Shown: positions 51,854-60,760 of the stretch, in pieces
How positions within the stretch are numbered: position 1 is the stretch's first letter
How the letters are laid out: each line of letters starts with the position of its first letter
Assembly (NCBI GenBank): GCA_004173235.1
Contig: SEAC01000015.1
Span: 558,001 to 622,000, forward strand
DNA from: Chitinophagaceae bacterium
GTDB lineage: Bacteria > Bacteroidota > Bacteroidia > Chitinophagales > Chitinophagaceae
Direction: 5' to 3'
DNA length: 64,000 bases
Program-made: the position numbers and the translations under genes
Notes under the pieces: model-generated
The model's database searches: none
The model's input: only the letters and a program-made list of their open reading frames with translations
Told to the model about the DNA's origin: nothing

Positions 51854-51960
51854 CTGTTGAAATTTAGGCCCGGAGAGAGTTTGGAGATTTCGGCGGGCTC
51901 CGGGCGGGTTAGTGAAACGTGCGGGCGCACGCAAGCGAAGGCAGGAACGCCTGAAAAGCA

Positions 51961-52002
51961 AAAAGCCCTCCCCAAAGCGCGGGAGGGTCAGGAAGGGCTT
52001 TT
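51961..52002 (-). terminator. rpsO-pnp intergenic terminator with two competing hairpins
   Basis: The outer pairing is AAAAGCCCT with AGGGCTTTT; the inner is CCCTCCC with GGGAGGG. Both use the bases at 51966-51969, so they exclude each other. Either one is followed by a T-run on the minus strand. Confidence 0.7.
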
Positions 52003-52004
52003 AC

Positions 52005-52274
52005 TTATTTGCGGATGCCTAATTTCTCAATAAGGCTGCGGTAACCTTCGAGGTTATGCTTTTGCAGGTAGTTGAGCAAGCGGCGGCGCTTACCAACAAG
52101 TTGCATCAGTCCACGGTGCGTGGAGAAGTCTTTTTTGTTCTGCTGGAGGTGAGCAGAAATCTGGGCCATGCGCTCAGTGATAAGCGCGATCTGGCCTTCA
52201 ATGGAACCTGTGTTCTTTTCGGTACCGGCGTACTGTGTAAAAATGCCGGCTTTCTTTTCTTTCGATAAAGGCAT
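52005..52274 (-). CDS. rpsO: 30S ribosomal protein S15
   Basis: 89 residues, the standard size. Motifs include GSIEGQIALITERMAQISAHL and STHRGLMQLVGKRRRLLNYL, which contact 16S rRNA. pnp follows 151 bases downstream. The predicted leader from the -7 box is about 61 bases and could carry autoregulation, but I see no defined pseudoknot. Confidence 0.97.
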   Translation of the reverse strand: MPLSKEKKAGIFTQYAGTEKNTGSIEGQIALITERMAQISAHLQQNKKDFSTHRGLMQLVGKRRRLLNYLQKHNLEGYRSLIEKLGIRK

Positions 52275-52335
52275 TGTTTCGGGTTTTGTCAGGCATCCCC
52301 ATTGGAAGCCTATTTCGGTTTACTTATTTGAGGTG

Positions 52336-52343
52336 CAAAGGTA
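52336..52343 (-). promoter_or_regulatory. rpsO -7 box (TACCTTTG)
   Basis: Exact TAnnTTTG on the minus strand, 61 bases before the rpsO ATG. Confidence 0.55.
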
Positions 52344-52355
52344 GGGGAATTAGAT

Positions 52356-52462
52356 CAAAGTTTAGAGTTTTCAGTTTCCAGTTTGAGAGCGAAAGAGCGA
52401 GCCTCCTGCGCTTAAACCTGAAGTTGTTGCTATCCAAAACTGAAAACTGAAGACTCAAAACT
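52356..52462. repeat. Short-unit intergenic repeat with inverted arms (locus J)
   Basis: Left arm (52357-52389): GTTTAGA, GTTTTCA, GTTTCCA, GTTTGAG. Right arm (52434-52462): inverted CCAAAACTGAAAACTGAAG-type units. It lies between divergent rpsO and miaE. The unit type is close to locus B. Confidence 0.8.
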
Positions 52463-52474
52463 TATTTTCGCCGC

Positions 52475-53086
52475 ATGGAACCCCTTTCCTCCGACGCCCG
52501 CGCCATCCTCGGCCTCGAACTACCTACGGATCCGCGCTGGGTGGACCTGGCGGCGCTGTCGCTGGCGGAAATCCTTACCGACCACGCCTGGTGCGAGCAG
52601 AAGGCGGCCATCACGTGCATTACCATCCTCCAGCGCAACAGCGACCGGGCGGCGGTGGTGGAAGCGCTGGCGCCGATCGTGACTGAAGAGTGGGGCCACT
52701 TCCGGCTGGTGCTCGCCGAGCTGAAAAAACGGGGCTTGCAACTGGGGCGTCAGCGCAAAGACGACTACGTGAACCGGCTGTTGACTTTTGCCCAGAAGGG
52801 GGGCTCGCACGACGATCGCTTTCTCGACCACCTGCTGATGATGGCGTTGATCGAAGCGCGCTCCTGCGAGCGCTTCAAGCGGCTCAGCGAGGGCCTCGAC
52901 GACCCGCAGCTCCGCAAATTTTACCGTCGTTTCATGGAAAGTGAAGCGGGTCATTATGCGCTGTTCATCGAGCTGGCGGAAACGCATGTGCCGAAGGAAA
53001 AAGTGCGCGAGCGTTGGGGTGAGTGGCTGGCGTTTGAGGCGGCGTTGATGAAGGAGTTACCGGTGCGTGGGGACCGCATCCACTAA
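52475..53086 (+). CDS. miaE: tRNA-(ms2io6A) hydroxylase
   Basis: 203 residues. A ferritin-like di-iron protein: ligands are in DHAWCEQKAA, EEWGHF, EARSCERF and ESEAGHYALF. MiaE hydroxylates the ms2i6A37 base of tRNA. Length and motif order fit well. A TAttTTCG box, one mismatch from consensus, lies just before the ATG. The gene converges on the GSCFA gene across repeat locus K. Confidence 0.9.
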   Translation: MEPLSSDARAILGLELPTDPRWVDLAALSLAEILTDHAWCEQKAAITCITILQRNSDRAAVVEALAPIVTEEWGHFRLVLAELKKRGLQLGRQRKDDYVNRLLTFAQKGGSHDDRFLDHLLMMALIEARSCERFKRLSEGLDDPQLRKFYRRFMESEAGHYALFIELAETHVPKEKVRERWGEWLAFEAALMKELPVRGDRIH

Positions 53087-53391
53087 CCGCCGCACCCCCC
53101 GACCCCCTCTCCGGAAACCGGAGAGGGGGGCATCCGCACCCCCTACCCCCTCTCCAGCCGGTTGCGCCATCACAACTCAAAGGTACCGTCAGCTTCTGGC
53201 AAGCCACCTGATGGGAAAAACACCATTTCGTCAGAAAATTCCCACCAGATTCTGTTCCATTCCTCATACGCGTCGAGACGGAGGGAGGCAACTTTGTGTA
53301 CAGAACTTGTAATAGAACTTAAAACTGGAGAGGGGGCAGGGGGTGAGGAATTCCCTCTCCGGTTTCCGGAGAGGGATAAAGGGTGAGGAGT
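53087..53391. repeat. Large inverted repeat array with C-rich units (locus K)
   Basis: This 305-base spacer has a left arm (53087-53161) with CACCCCC and CCCCTCTCC units plus a palindrome CCCTCTCCGGAAACCGGAGA. The right arm (53324-53391) is its inverse, including CCCTCTCCGGTTTCCGGAGA. The 162 bases between carry no gene or repeat I can name. The left arm starts on the base after the miaE stop, and the right arm ends on the base before the GSCFA stop. Confidence 0.85.
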
Positions 53392-54393
53392 TCAGGAAAA
53401 ATGCGCCAGCTCCGCACCAAAATCCAACCCAGGATACCTCCCCTGCAGCTCCTGCACCTTTTCAAACTGCGCCCGCAAAAAATCGCGGTGCGCCCGCGTA
53501 TCAGGGAAATTAGGACGGTGCTTCCGGGCGATGTTCAACTTGCGGATCTCCTCGATCAGCCTGCGTGTTTCCGGCGTGCAGTACGTTTCCAGGAACTTCT
53601 CCAGCACAAAGCCCGTGGCCAGGTAATTCGGATGTACGAGATCCTCAGCGTAGAAGCGATAATCGCGGAGCACATCCACCACGAGTTCGTAGGAAGGAAA
53701 GTAATAGAGCCGGTCAAACTTGCCCACAAGGTGATGCACCGCTTCCAGCAGGCGCGCCTTGCTTCGGTTGTTCTCCACTACCCCATCGCGGATATGCCGC
53801 ACGGGAGAGATCGTGAACAGGAACTTCAGTTGGGGGTTGAAGCGGAAAAGGCGGTGCAGGGTATTGTCCAGTAGTTCTACGGTCTCGTCGATGCCCAGCA
53901 TGTGCTTGCAGAACCAGGTGCCCGGGGCACGGTGGCAATTGGCCACGCCTCCACCGCCAGCAAGCGATTGAGCCGGCTTCACTGCGGCTTGCTGAAGACG
54001 GTAGCTGAACGAAGAGCCGAGCGTGATGATCAGCCAGTCGGCTTCTTTCAAAAACCCGTGGGCTCGCGTTTGCGCCTCGTTCAAACCCGCCACCACTGCA
54101 TCAGCATTGGTGCCCGAAAATCGGCTGTGGTGATTCCAGCTATGCCAAACGCCGTTCAATTCGAAGAGATCGCTTCTAGCATAGGGTTGCGGGTCGATAT
54201 AACTCTGGAGGCTGCGACACACGGAGGCCGGATCGAAAAGAATTCCGTTTGGATTTTGCAGCACCTGGAACTTGAGCTCCTGAAGTGCGTTGCCAATGTG
54301 CTCGGTAAAACAGGAGCCGATCGAAAGGATCCGCTCGCCGGGCGCCATCCGCACACCTGGATCGGGAATTTGCACGGGGAGCATCAGTTCCAT
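53392..54393 (-). CDS. GSCFA domain protein
   Basis: 333 residues. The naming motif appears as SIGSCFTEHIGNAL near residue 25. Further conserved parts are GVWHSWNHHSRFSG and WLIITLGSSFSYR. The family resembles SGNH hydrolases/acyltransferases and its role is not known. The ATG shares bases with the TGA of the HMG-CoA lyase gene, so translation is coupled. Confidence 0.88.
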   Translation of the reverse strand: MELMLPVQIPDPGVRMAPGERILSIGSCFTEHIGNALQELKFQVLQNPNGILFDPASVCRSLQSYIDPQPYARSDLFELNGVWHSWNHHSRFSGTNADAVVAGLNEAQTRAHGFLKEADWLIITLGSSFSYRLQQAAVKPAQSLAGGGGVANCHRAPGTWFCKHMLGIDETVELLDNTLHRLFRFNPQLKFLFTISPVRHIRDGVVENNRSKARLLEAVHHLVGKFDRLYYFPSYELVVDVLRDYRFYAEDLVHPNYLATGFVLEKFLETYCTPETRRLIEEIRKLNIARKHRPNFPDTRAHRDFLRAQFEKVQELQGRYPGLDFGAELAHFS

Positions 54394-55256
54394 CAGCCGA
54401 AGATTGCTCCAGCCATCTGCAACGATTCCTGCAGGGCCGTTTCATTGAGTTGCAGCGGCTCGCCTTTCTCGCGGAAGAAGTCGAGCAGCCATTCCGTATT
54501 CATATTGCCCACAAGCTCGTCGTCGGCCATAGGACAGCCGCCAATGCCTTTCAGAGCGCCATCGAAACGGCGGCATCCAGCATCCCAGGCGGCACGCACC
54601 TTGTCACGCCAGCCATCGGCCGTAGCGTGCAGGTGCACTCCGATTTCCGTGTTGGGTAAGGCTTTTACCAGGTAGCCCGTGATGCTTGCGATCTGCGCGG
54701 GCGTAGCGAGGCCGACGGTATCCGCGAGCGAAATGATGGGAACACCGATCGCCACGAGCGTGCTCACCCACTCCAACACCACATGCTCACTCCACAGGTC
54801 GCCGTAGGGGTTGCCGAAGCCCATGGAGATGTAGACCACTAGCTGCTTGTTGTGCGCAACGCACAATTGCTGGATGGCACGCACGCGTTCCAGAGCTTCT
54901 GCAATGGAACCGTTCGTATTGCGCTGTTGAAAGGTTTCTGAAACGGAAAAAGGAAAGCCAAGGTAGGCGATCTCGGTATGGCTCACCGCAGCTTCGGCAC
55001 CGCGTTCGTTGGCAATGATGGCCAACAAGTTCGTGCCGGTGTTTTGCAAATCAAGGCCAGCAAGTACCTCGGCCGTATCGGCCATTTGCGGAATGGCCTT
55101 CGGCGATACAAAACTGCCGAAGTCGAGCGTGTCGAAACCTACGCGCAGCAGCTTGTTGAGGTATTCGATCTTCGTTGCCGTCGGGATCATCGTTTTCCAT
55201 CCCTGCATCGCATCGCGCGGACATTCCACCAACCGTATAGCTTTGTGCATACTCAT
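54393..55256 (-). CDS. Hydroxymethylglutaryl-CoA lyase
   Basis: 287 residues. HMG-CoA is cleaved to acetoacetate and acetyl-CoA at the end of leucine breakdown. Catalytic features are VECPRDAMQG at the start, the metal His pair in IGVHLHAT, and the Cys loop KGIGGCPMADDELVGN. The start overlaps the rlmB stop by four bases (ATGA). It belongs to the aldolase-type TIM barrels of the DRE family. Other leucine genes are not in the window. Confidence 0.92.
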   Translation of the reverse strand: MSMHKAIRLVECPRDAMQGWKTMIPTATKIEYLNKLLRVGFDTLDFGSFVSPKAIPQMADTAEVLAGLDLQNTGTNLLAIIANERGAEAAVSHTEIAYLGFPFSVSETFQQRNTNGSIAEALERVRAIQQLCVAHNKQLVVYISMGFGNPYGDLWSEHVVLEWVSTLVAIGVPIISLADTVGLATPAQIASITGYLVKALPNTEIGVHLHATADGWRDKVRAAWDAGCRRFDGALKGIGGCPMADDELVGNMNTEWLLDFFREKGEPLQLNETALQESLQMAGAIFG

Positions 55257-56020
55257 TGTTTCATTCGTTGCTTCATCGCTTCGTAAAGGATCATACCGGT
55301 TGCCACCGAAACGTTGAGCGATTCAAACCCGGTGGGCATGGGGATTGAAAAACGGTCGTCGCAGATCTTCATCAATACCGAATTGATGCCGCGCTCCTCT
55401 CCACCCATCACGATCGCAACGGGCTCGTTGAATGCGATGTCGAAGGTCTTTTTCTCCGCCGTCATCTCGGAGGCCAGCACGCGGATGCCGTTCATGCGCA
55501 GTTCATCTACGGCCTTCATCAGGCTGTTGACGCGACACACGGGCAATTGCTCGAGCGCTCCTGCCGACGTGAGCACCGCGTCTTCGTTGAGCGCGCCTAC
55601 GCCTTTGTCGGGAATGATCAGCGCCTGCACGCCCATGCTCCATGCGGTGCGGGCAATGCCGCCGATGTTGCGGATATCGGTCACGCCATCAAGGATAAGA
55701 AACATCGGAACCTCGCCGTTATCGACCACAAAGGAGATCATCTGCTGCAGGTCGTGATATTGCACCCTCGAGAGCAGCGCTACGCAGCCACCATGTTCGC
55801 CAACGTTGAAGCCGTTGAGCTTATCTGCCGGCACATAATTTATGGGCACGCCAGCTTTCTCGGCAGCTTTACGAATTTCACCCTGCAACACGGTTGAAGC
55901 GGTCTTTTGCAGGTAGATGCGGTCGAGTGCGCGCCCCTCGGAGAGTGCTTCCAGGATGGCACTGCGGCCGGCGAGCAACATATTCTTTTTGGGTCGCTGC
56001 GGGGAGCGGAAATTTTTCAC
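55253..56020 (-). CDS. rlmB: 23S rRNA 2'-O-methyltransferase RlmB/TrmH family
   Basis: 255 residues from a GTG at 56020; the ATG at 55981 (MLLAGRSAILEAL) is the alternative. The SpoU core has LDGVTDIRNIGGIARTA (motif 1), MGGEERGI (motif 2) and IPMPTGFESLNVSVATG (motif 3). The short N-terminal domain binds RNA. An exact -7 box four bases before the GTG is the same geometry as lipA. It heads the unit rlmB - HMG-CoA lyase - GSCFA. Confidence 0.88.
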   Translation of the reverse strand: MKNFRSPQRPKKNMLLAGRSAILEALSEGRALDRIYLQKTASTVLQGEIRKAAEKAGVPINYVPADKLNGFNVGEHGGCVALLSRVQYHDLQQMISFVVDNGEVPMFLILDGVTDIRNIGGIARTAWSMGVQALIIPDKGVGALNEDAVLTSAGALEQLPVCRVNSLMKAVDELRMNGIRVLASEMTAEKKTFDIAFNEPVAIVMGGEERGINSVLMKICDDRFSIPMPTGFESLNVSVATGMILYEAMKQRMKQ

Positions 56021-56024
56021 GGGG

Positions 56025-56032
56025 CAAAGATA
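56025..56032 (-). promoter_or_regulatory. rlmB -7 box (TATCTTTG)
   Basis: Exact TAnnTTTG on the minus strand, four bases before the GTG start. Confidence 0.5.
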
Positions 56033-56086
56033 AAGAGAAAGGGTGCTGGAGCTCTTAGGTTCCGGAGAGAGCAGTGGTGCGTCTTT

Positions 56087-56120
56087 ACCAATAAACCATT
56101 GAACCAATCAACCACTAAAT
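56087..56120. repeat. Short-unit intergenic repeat, single arm (locus L)
   Basis: About four copies of AACCAAT/AACCATT next to the metK terminator. No inverted partner is visible. Confidence 0.7.
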
Positions 56121-56122
56121 AA

Positions 56123-56142
56123 AAAGCCCCTTTCGGGGCTTT
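56123..56142 (-). terminator. metK terminator
   Basis: AAAGCCCC/GGGGCTTT (56123-56130 with 56135-56142), T-run on the minus strand, three bases after the metK stop. Confidence 0.85.
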
Positions 56143-56145
56143 GAA

Positions 56146-57396
56146 TCAGATTCCAAATGCTTTGCGCACCTTGCCAACGTAGTCCAGCTTTTCCCAGGTG
56201 AACAGTTCCACCTTTTTGTTGATGGTCTTTCCACCGGGCTGAATGAAGGTCTTGGTAACCACTTCAGGCTTGCGTCCCATATGTCCGTAGGCAGCTGTTT
56301 CACTATAGATCGGGTTGCGCAGTTTCAGGCGCTGCTCGATGAAGTAAGGACGCATGTCGAAGATGGATTTCACCAGGTCGGCAATCTCGCCGTCGGTCAT
56401 TTCCACTTTCGCGGTGCCGTACGTATTCACGTTGATGCTCGTGGGCTCCGCAACGCCGATGGCGTAGGAAACCTGCACCAGCACTTCGTCGCACACACCG
56501 GCAGCCACGAGGTTCTTGGCAATGTGACGCGTGGCGTAAGCAGCCGATCGGTCCACCTTCGAAGGATCTTTTCCGGAGAAGGCACCACCACCGTGCGCGC
56601 CTTTGCCACCGTAGGTATCCACGATGATCTTGCGGCCCGTAAGCCCCGTGTCGCCGTGCGGTCCGCCGATAACGAACTTACCCGTAGGGTTGATATGGTA
56701 TTTGATACCGTCGTTGAACAGCTTCGCGTATTTCTTGTATTTCGACTTCACCCGCGGAATGAGAATGTTGATGATGTCCTTGCGGATCTGGTCGGCCATC
56801 TTCTTTTCGGTATCGAAGTCGTCGTGCTGCGTCGACACAACGATGGCGTCGATGCGCACGGGACGGTTGTTATCGTCATACTCGAGCGTCACCTGGCTTT
56901 TCGCATCGGGACGCAGGTATTTGATCTGCTTGTTCTCGCGGCGCAGCACGGCCAGCTCCAGCAGCAGCTTGTGCGCGAGGTCAAGCGCAAGCGGCATGAA
57001 ATCTTCCGTTTCGTTGCTGGCGTAACCGAACATCATGCCCTGGTCGCCGGCGCCCTGCTCTTCTTTCTTCTGGCGATCCACACCCTGGTTGATATCCGAC
57101 GACTGCTCGTGGATGGCAGACAGGATACCGCAGGAGTTCGCTTCGAACATATACTCGCTCTTGGTGTAGCCGATCTTGCGGATGACGCCGCGAGCAATCT
57201 CCTGCACGTCGAGGTAAGCTTTCGATTTCACCTCGCCGGCAAGCACCACCTGCCCTGTAGTTACCAGCGTTTCGCAGGCAACCTTGGATTGCGGATCGAA
57301 GGCAAGAAAATGGTCGATGAGGGCGTCGGAGATCTGGTCGGCAACTTTATCGGGATGGCCTTCCGATACGCTTTCAGATGTAAAGAGATAAGGCAT
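56146..57396 (-). CDS. metK: S-adenosylmethionine synthase
   Basis: 416 residues from the ATG at 57396 ([20 protein letters not shown]), which matches the invariant start of MetK. Other motifs are [12 protein letters not shown] and [19 protein letters not shown]. It makes SAM from methionine and ATP. The length is normal for Bacteroidota, which carry a short insertion. There is no SAM riboswitch: the predicted leader is only about 35 bases. Confidence 0.97.
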   Translation of the reverse strand: MPYLFTSESVSEGHPDKVADQISDALIDHFLAFDPQSKVACETLVTTGQVVLAGEVKSKAYLDVQEIARGVIRKIGYTKSEYMFEANSCGILSAIHEQSSDINQGVDRQKKEEQGAGDQGMMFGYASNETEDFMPLALDLAHKLLLELAVLRRENKQIKYLRPDAKSQVTLEYDDNNRPVRIDAIVVSTQHDDFDTEKKMADQIRKDIINILIPRVKSKYKKYAKLFNDGIKYHINPTGKFVIGGPHGDTGLTGRKIIVDTYGGKGAHGGGAFSGKDPSKVDRSAAYATRHIAKNLVAAGVCDEVLVQVSYAIGVAEPTSINVNTYGTAKVEMTDGEIADLVKSIFDMRPYFIEQRLKLRNPIYSETAAYGHMGRKPEVVTKTFIQPGGKTINKKVELFTWEKLDYVGKVRKAFGI

Positions 57397-57430
57397 GAGT
57401 GGCTGAAAATTGATGGGTTGGAAAATAAAA

Positions 57431-57453
57431 CAGGGTGCAAATATAGCACCCTG
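57431..57453 (-). terminator. DUF4270 gene terminator
   Basis: CAGGGTGC/GCACCCTG (57431-57438 with 57446-57453), 7-base loop, followed on the minus strand by TTTTATTTT. The loop contains most of the metK -7 box. Confidence 0.8.
57438..57445 (-). promoter_or_regulatory. metK -7 box (TATATTTG), inside the upstream terminator
   Basis: Exact TAnnTTTG on the minus strand, 41 bases before the metK ATG. It occupies the loop plus one stem base of the terminator. Confidence 0.55.
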
Positions 57454-57472
57454 TCGTATTAGAAAGTTAAGG

Positions 57473-58966
57473 CTATGGAAGCCGCGAATAGACGATGCGG
57501 AGGCGCATTCGCTTGGAGGGGTCGGCAAAAGTGCCTCCACCAAGCACTGCACGACCTTGCGCGATGCGCGAAATGCCATAGATGGAGCGGCCGGCGCGCG
57601 GGAAGCGGGCATCGGCTACACGCACCTTGTAAGGAGCAAACAATTTCAACTGGTCGTTGCTCACATTATGCAGCAGCACCTGCTGCACATAAAGGCTCAT
57701 GTTGAAACGATACGTGTTGTCGGTTTTAAGACTGCCGCCGAAGATGCTGCTCACTGCGCCGCTGCTTCCGAGCAGTGCCGACAAAGAGTCGTCGCGGATC
57801 TGAAGCATCGAATCGCCGGAACGGCGGCCCAGGTACATGGCAGCGGGTGGCGTAAAGACGTCGCTGCTTGCAGAGGGAACGATGGATGCAACAAGCTCGG
57901 CGCGGTGTACGAGTTTGTTGGTCATCGTATCAAGACCCGGAATGCGCAGGTAAATGGCGCTGCCCGGCTCGGTTTGCACATAAGCCTTGTCTTCGCTGGC
58001 ACCGAGGTTGCTCAGGTAAGTAAGCCAGTTGTTGGCCGGGGTGCGACGAATGATGTTGGCTTGCGTGGCACGCGCCTTCAGCGTCGAAGTGTCGCCGGAA
58101 GAATACGTGGCGCTGTAGCCCGCACCAAACAAACCGTGGTAGAACGCCGCCGAAGTCGTATCAATGACGCCGTTGCGCTTCACGCGGAAATACACCTGCA
58201 CCTTGCTCTTGGCGCTGTCGAGGAGGTTGAAGTAACCCAGGCCGTTGCCGGCCATATCAGCTTTCACTGCAAGCCCGTGGTGCTTGTTGTAAAAGGAAGT
58301 AAAAGTGCCATAGTGTGCTGTCGTTGAGTCAACGATCAATGCGTTGGCGAAGGCTGCAAAGTTGGTGAGCGGGATGCGCAGCACGTTGGCCACCTTGAGG
58401 GTATCACGCTTGCGGATGAGCAGCTGCGTGTCTTTCAGCTGGCTCAGCGAAAAGGTCTTCGAACCGAGCGTTGGCCCCGTAGCGAAGTCTGCATTCTGCG
58501 TGGTATAAAGCGCGCTGTCCTTGAAGTCGGCAGTTTGATCTACTTCCTGCACATGCACCGTCAAAGGCATCGTGCTGTCACCGTATTTATCAACGTAAGC
58601 GAGCGAAAGAACTACCGAGTCTACGCCAACAACCGAATCCTGGTGATAGAACTGGTAATAGGCAGGGCCATAAGTGGCCGGACCGTATTGAAAATAGATA
58701 TCAGCTTTTGTCGCTCCAAACTCCGGGTCGTTGGTGATTGCGCCAAGCGCCATCGCATCGTTGGGGCTTACCGTAGTGTTGCCGTTCCAACGACCGTTGT
58801 CGGTTTCTACGTCCAGGAAAGTTTCGAAGGTATTGATGTTGTCTACCGCAGGTACCAACCCGTTTCCGAGCTCGGTTGCTTCATTGATCTTGCGGCAGGA
58901 CTGAATTCCAAGGCTAAACGTCAGCAACAAGGCTGCCGGCAAAAGCAGCCAGTAAAGTTTCTTCAC
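57473..58966 (-). CDS. DUF4270 family lipoprotein
   Basis: 497 residues from a GTG at 58966 ([14 protein letters not shown]). Lipoprotein signal with Cys near residue 24 (IQSCRK). Beta-rich, with the DUF4270 pattern IYFQYG...[27 protein letters not shown] and a C-terminal [12 protein letters not shown]. The family is restricted to Bacteroidota and its function is unknown. It follows the GT5-like gene with a 31-base gap, a pairing I recall from related genomes. Confidence 0.85.
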   Translation of the reverse strand: MKKLYWLLLPAALLLTFSLGIQSCRKINEATELGNGLVPAVDNINTFETFLDVETDNGRWNGNTTVSPNDAMALGAITNDPEFGATKADIYFQYGPATYGPAYYQFYHQDSVVGVDSVVLSLAYVDKYGDSTMPLTVHVQEVDQTADFKDSALYTTQNADFATGPTLGSKTFSLSQLKDTQLLIRKRDTLKVANVLRIPLTNFAAFANALIVDSTTAHYGTFTSFYNKHHGLAVKADMAGNGLGYFNLLDSAKSKVQVYFRVKRNGVIDTTSAAFYHGLFGAGYSATYSSGDTSTLKARATQANIIRRTPANNWLTYLSNLGASEDKAYVQTEPGSAIYLRIPGLDTMTNKLVHRAELVASIVPSASSDVFTPPAAMYLGRRSGDSMLQIRDDSLSALLGSSGAVSSIFGGSLKTDNTYRFNMSLYVQQVLLHNVSNDQLKLFAPYKVRVADARFPRAGRSIYGISRIAQGRAVLGGGTFADPSKRMRLRIVYSRLP

Positions 58967-58997
58967 ACGAAAGAATTATCGGTTTAAAAGGAGCGAA

Positions 58998-59813
58998 CTA
59001 CTTACCCGCAAGGTCGACATACAACTGTAAATAGTCTGTTAAATCAGACTCTGCATTGTAGGGCAAGGTCTTCTTGCCACGCACCTTGGAGAAGGCATCC
59101 ACAAGTGCCGGATCCACGTCGTCCGAACCGAAGGTGATCGCATCGGCATAGGTTGCGCCGCCACGGAACATCGCGGTGTTGTTGCTTTCCTTGAACGCCT
59201 CGAGGTCTTTCTCTTTCAGCGTTGCGTGGATGAGTGCCTTCTCGATGAAGTCGGCACCGAGGCTTTCTTCAAACGTGTTCTGGCCAAGGGTATACACCAC
59301 TTTGCTGTGTGCAAAAACGGGCTCCTTTTTATATACGGTTTTGAGGTAGGCAGGAATCAGCGCCGACATCCAGCCCGAGCAATGGATGATGTCGGGAGGC
59401 CAGCCGAATTTCTTCACGGTTTCGAGTGCACCCTTGCAAAAGAAAACGGTGCGGAGATCATTATCGTCATACCACTCTTCCTTTTCATCGGTGAAGACGA
59501 ACTTGCGCTTGAAGAGATCTTCGTTGTCGAGAAAATAAACCTGCAGGCGGGCGTTAGGAAGCGAAGCTACCTTGATCTGGAGGGGAAAGTCTTCATTGTC
59601 AACCGAGACGTTGATGCCCGAGAGACGCACCACTTCATGAAGGCGGTGACGGCGCTCGTTGATGGTACCGAAACGGGGCATGATGCAGCGCACTTCGAAA
59701 TTATTGTCGTTGGCCTTGATGGCCAGGCGGTTGACGATCTCGGAGAACTCTGTCAGCTCCAGGTAGGGCGACATCTCGTTGGCTATAAATAAAATTCTTT
59801 TCTTTGCTGACAT
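58998..59813 (-). CDS. Half-length GT5 (glycogen/starch synthase N-terminal domain) protein
   Basis: 271 residues from the ATG at 59813. The N-terminal Rossmann half of starch/glycogen synthase is clear: RILFIANEMSPYLELTEFSEIVNRL, RCIMPRFGTINERRHRLHEV, and PDIIHCSGWMSALIPAYLKTVY. The usual KxGGL loop is replaced by Thr/Glu residues, and the C-terminal ADP-glucose-binding half is missing. It is therefore unlikely to make glycogen. A full GlgA is encoded at 5080. It could be a binding or scaffold protein, and the conserved place next to panC suggests it is not a decaying gene. Confidence 0.82.
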   Translation of the reverse strand: MSAKKRILFIANEMSPYLELTEFSEIVNRLAIKANDNNFEVRCIMPRFGTINERRHRLHEVVRLSGINVSVDNEDFPLQIKVASLPNARLQVYFLDNEDLFKRKFVFTDEKEEWYDDNDLRTVFFCKGALETVKKFGWPPDIIHCSGWMSALIPAYLKTVYKKEPVFAHSKVVYTLGQNTFEESLGADFIEKALIHATLKEKDLEAFKESNNTAMFRGGATYADAITFGSDDVDPALVDAFSKVRGKKTLPYNAESDLTDYLQLYVDLAGK

Positions 59814-59848
59814 TGTAAACCCGGGTTTAGCCTTTATTAAAAGGTGTG

Positions 59849-59856
59849 CAAAGGTA
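59849..59856 (-). promoter_or_regulatory. GT5-like gene -7 box (TACCTTTG)
   Basis: Exact TAnnTTTG on the minus strand, 35 bases before the ATG. Confidence 0.5.
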
Positions 59857-59904
59857 ACCATAATTTGCCAATGCCGCTCCGGATAATGAATACGTGCCGC
59901 ATTC

Positions 59905-60747
59905 ATGATCATTTTCAAAACCGCCCGGGACCTCAGCGCCTGGCTGTCTGCGGCCGCTGCCGACGGACAGTCTACAGGGTTCGTGCCCACGATGGGCGCA
60001 CTCCACGAAGGCCACCTGTCGCTTGTCCGCCAATCGCGCGCTGCCAACGGCCGCACGGTGTGCAGCATCTTCGTCAACCCAACGCAATTCAACAACGCCG
60101 ACGACTTCAGCAATTACCCGGTGACCATCGAGAAGGACATCGAGTTGCTGCTGGGCGCTGGCTGTGATGCGCTCTTCCTGCCTTCGGTGCAGGAAGTGTA
60201 TCCGCCAGAGCATGTTAAAAAGCACTATGCACTCGGGCCCGTGGAGACGGTGCTCGAAGGAGCCTTCCGCCCCGGCCACTTCCAGGGCGTGTGCGAGGTA
60301 GTGGAGCGGCTGCTCGATATCGTTGCCCCGCAGCGCCTTTACCTGGGGCAAAAAGACTTCCAACAGTGCATGGTGTTGCAAAAGCTGCTCGCGCTTACGA
60401 GCAAGAACGCGCACACGGACCTGATCATCGCCCCTACCCTGCGCGAAGCCGACGGCCTCGCCATGAGCAGCCGTAACCTCCGGCTCAGCGACGATGAGCG
60501 TAAAGGCAGCATTGCGATCTTTCAGAACCTCGACCGCATCCGGCTTGCATTCGGCACGAAGGACAGCCGCGAGCTGGAAGCGGAAGCCAAATCCGATCTT
60601 GAGGGGAAAGGGTTTCGCGTAGACTATATCGCCATCTGCGAGCCCGCGACGCTTCTTCCCAAAACGGATGGCCGAAGACCCGCCGTTGTGCTCGCCGCCG
60701 CTTACCTCGGGCCTGTGCGCCTGATCGATAACCTCGTATTGTCGTAA
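59905..60747 (+). CDS. panC: Pantothenate synthetase
   Basis: 280 residues. It joins pantoate and beta-alanine with ATP. The adenylation motifs are VPTMGALHEGHLSLV and MSSRNLRLS. The start at 59905 fits the family length. panD follows, so the two enzymes of the beta-alanine branch are adjacent. It is divergent from the half-length GT5 gene. Confidence 0.95.
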   Translation: MIIFKTARDLSAWLSAAAADGQSTGFVPTMGALHEGHLSLVRQSRAANGRTVCSIFVNPTQFNNADDFSNYPVTIEKDIELLLGAGCDALFLPSVQEVYPPEHVKKHYALGPVETVLEGAFRPGHFQGVCEVVERLLDIVAPQRLYLGQKDFQQCMVLQKLLALTSKNAHTDLIIAPTLREADGLAMSSRNLRLSDDERKGSIAIFQNLDRIRLAFGTKDSRELEAEAKSDLEGKGFRVDYIAICEPATLLPKTDGRRPAVVLAAAYLGPVRLIDNLVLS

Positions 60748-60760
60748 CAACGTTAGCCAT

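Noticed and set aside
57397-57472. SAM riboswitch before metK
   Set aside because: The -7 box leaves a leader of about 35 bases, too short for a known SAM riboswitch, and no such fold is visible.
58998-59813. Decayed or frameshifted copy of glgA
   Set aside because: No remnant of the C-terminal half follows, the frame is intact, it has its own promoter box, and the sequence is only distantly like the GlgA at 5080.
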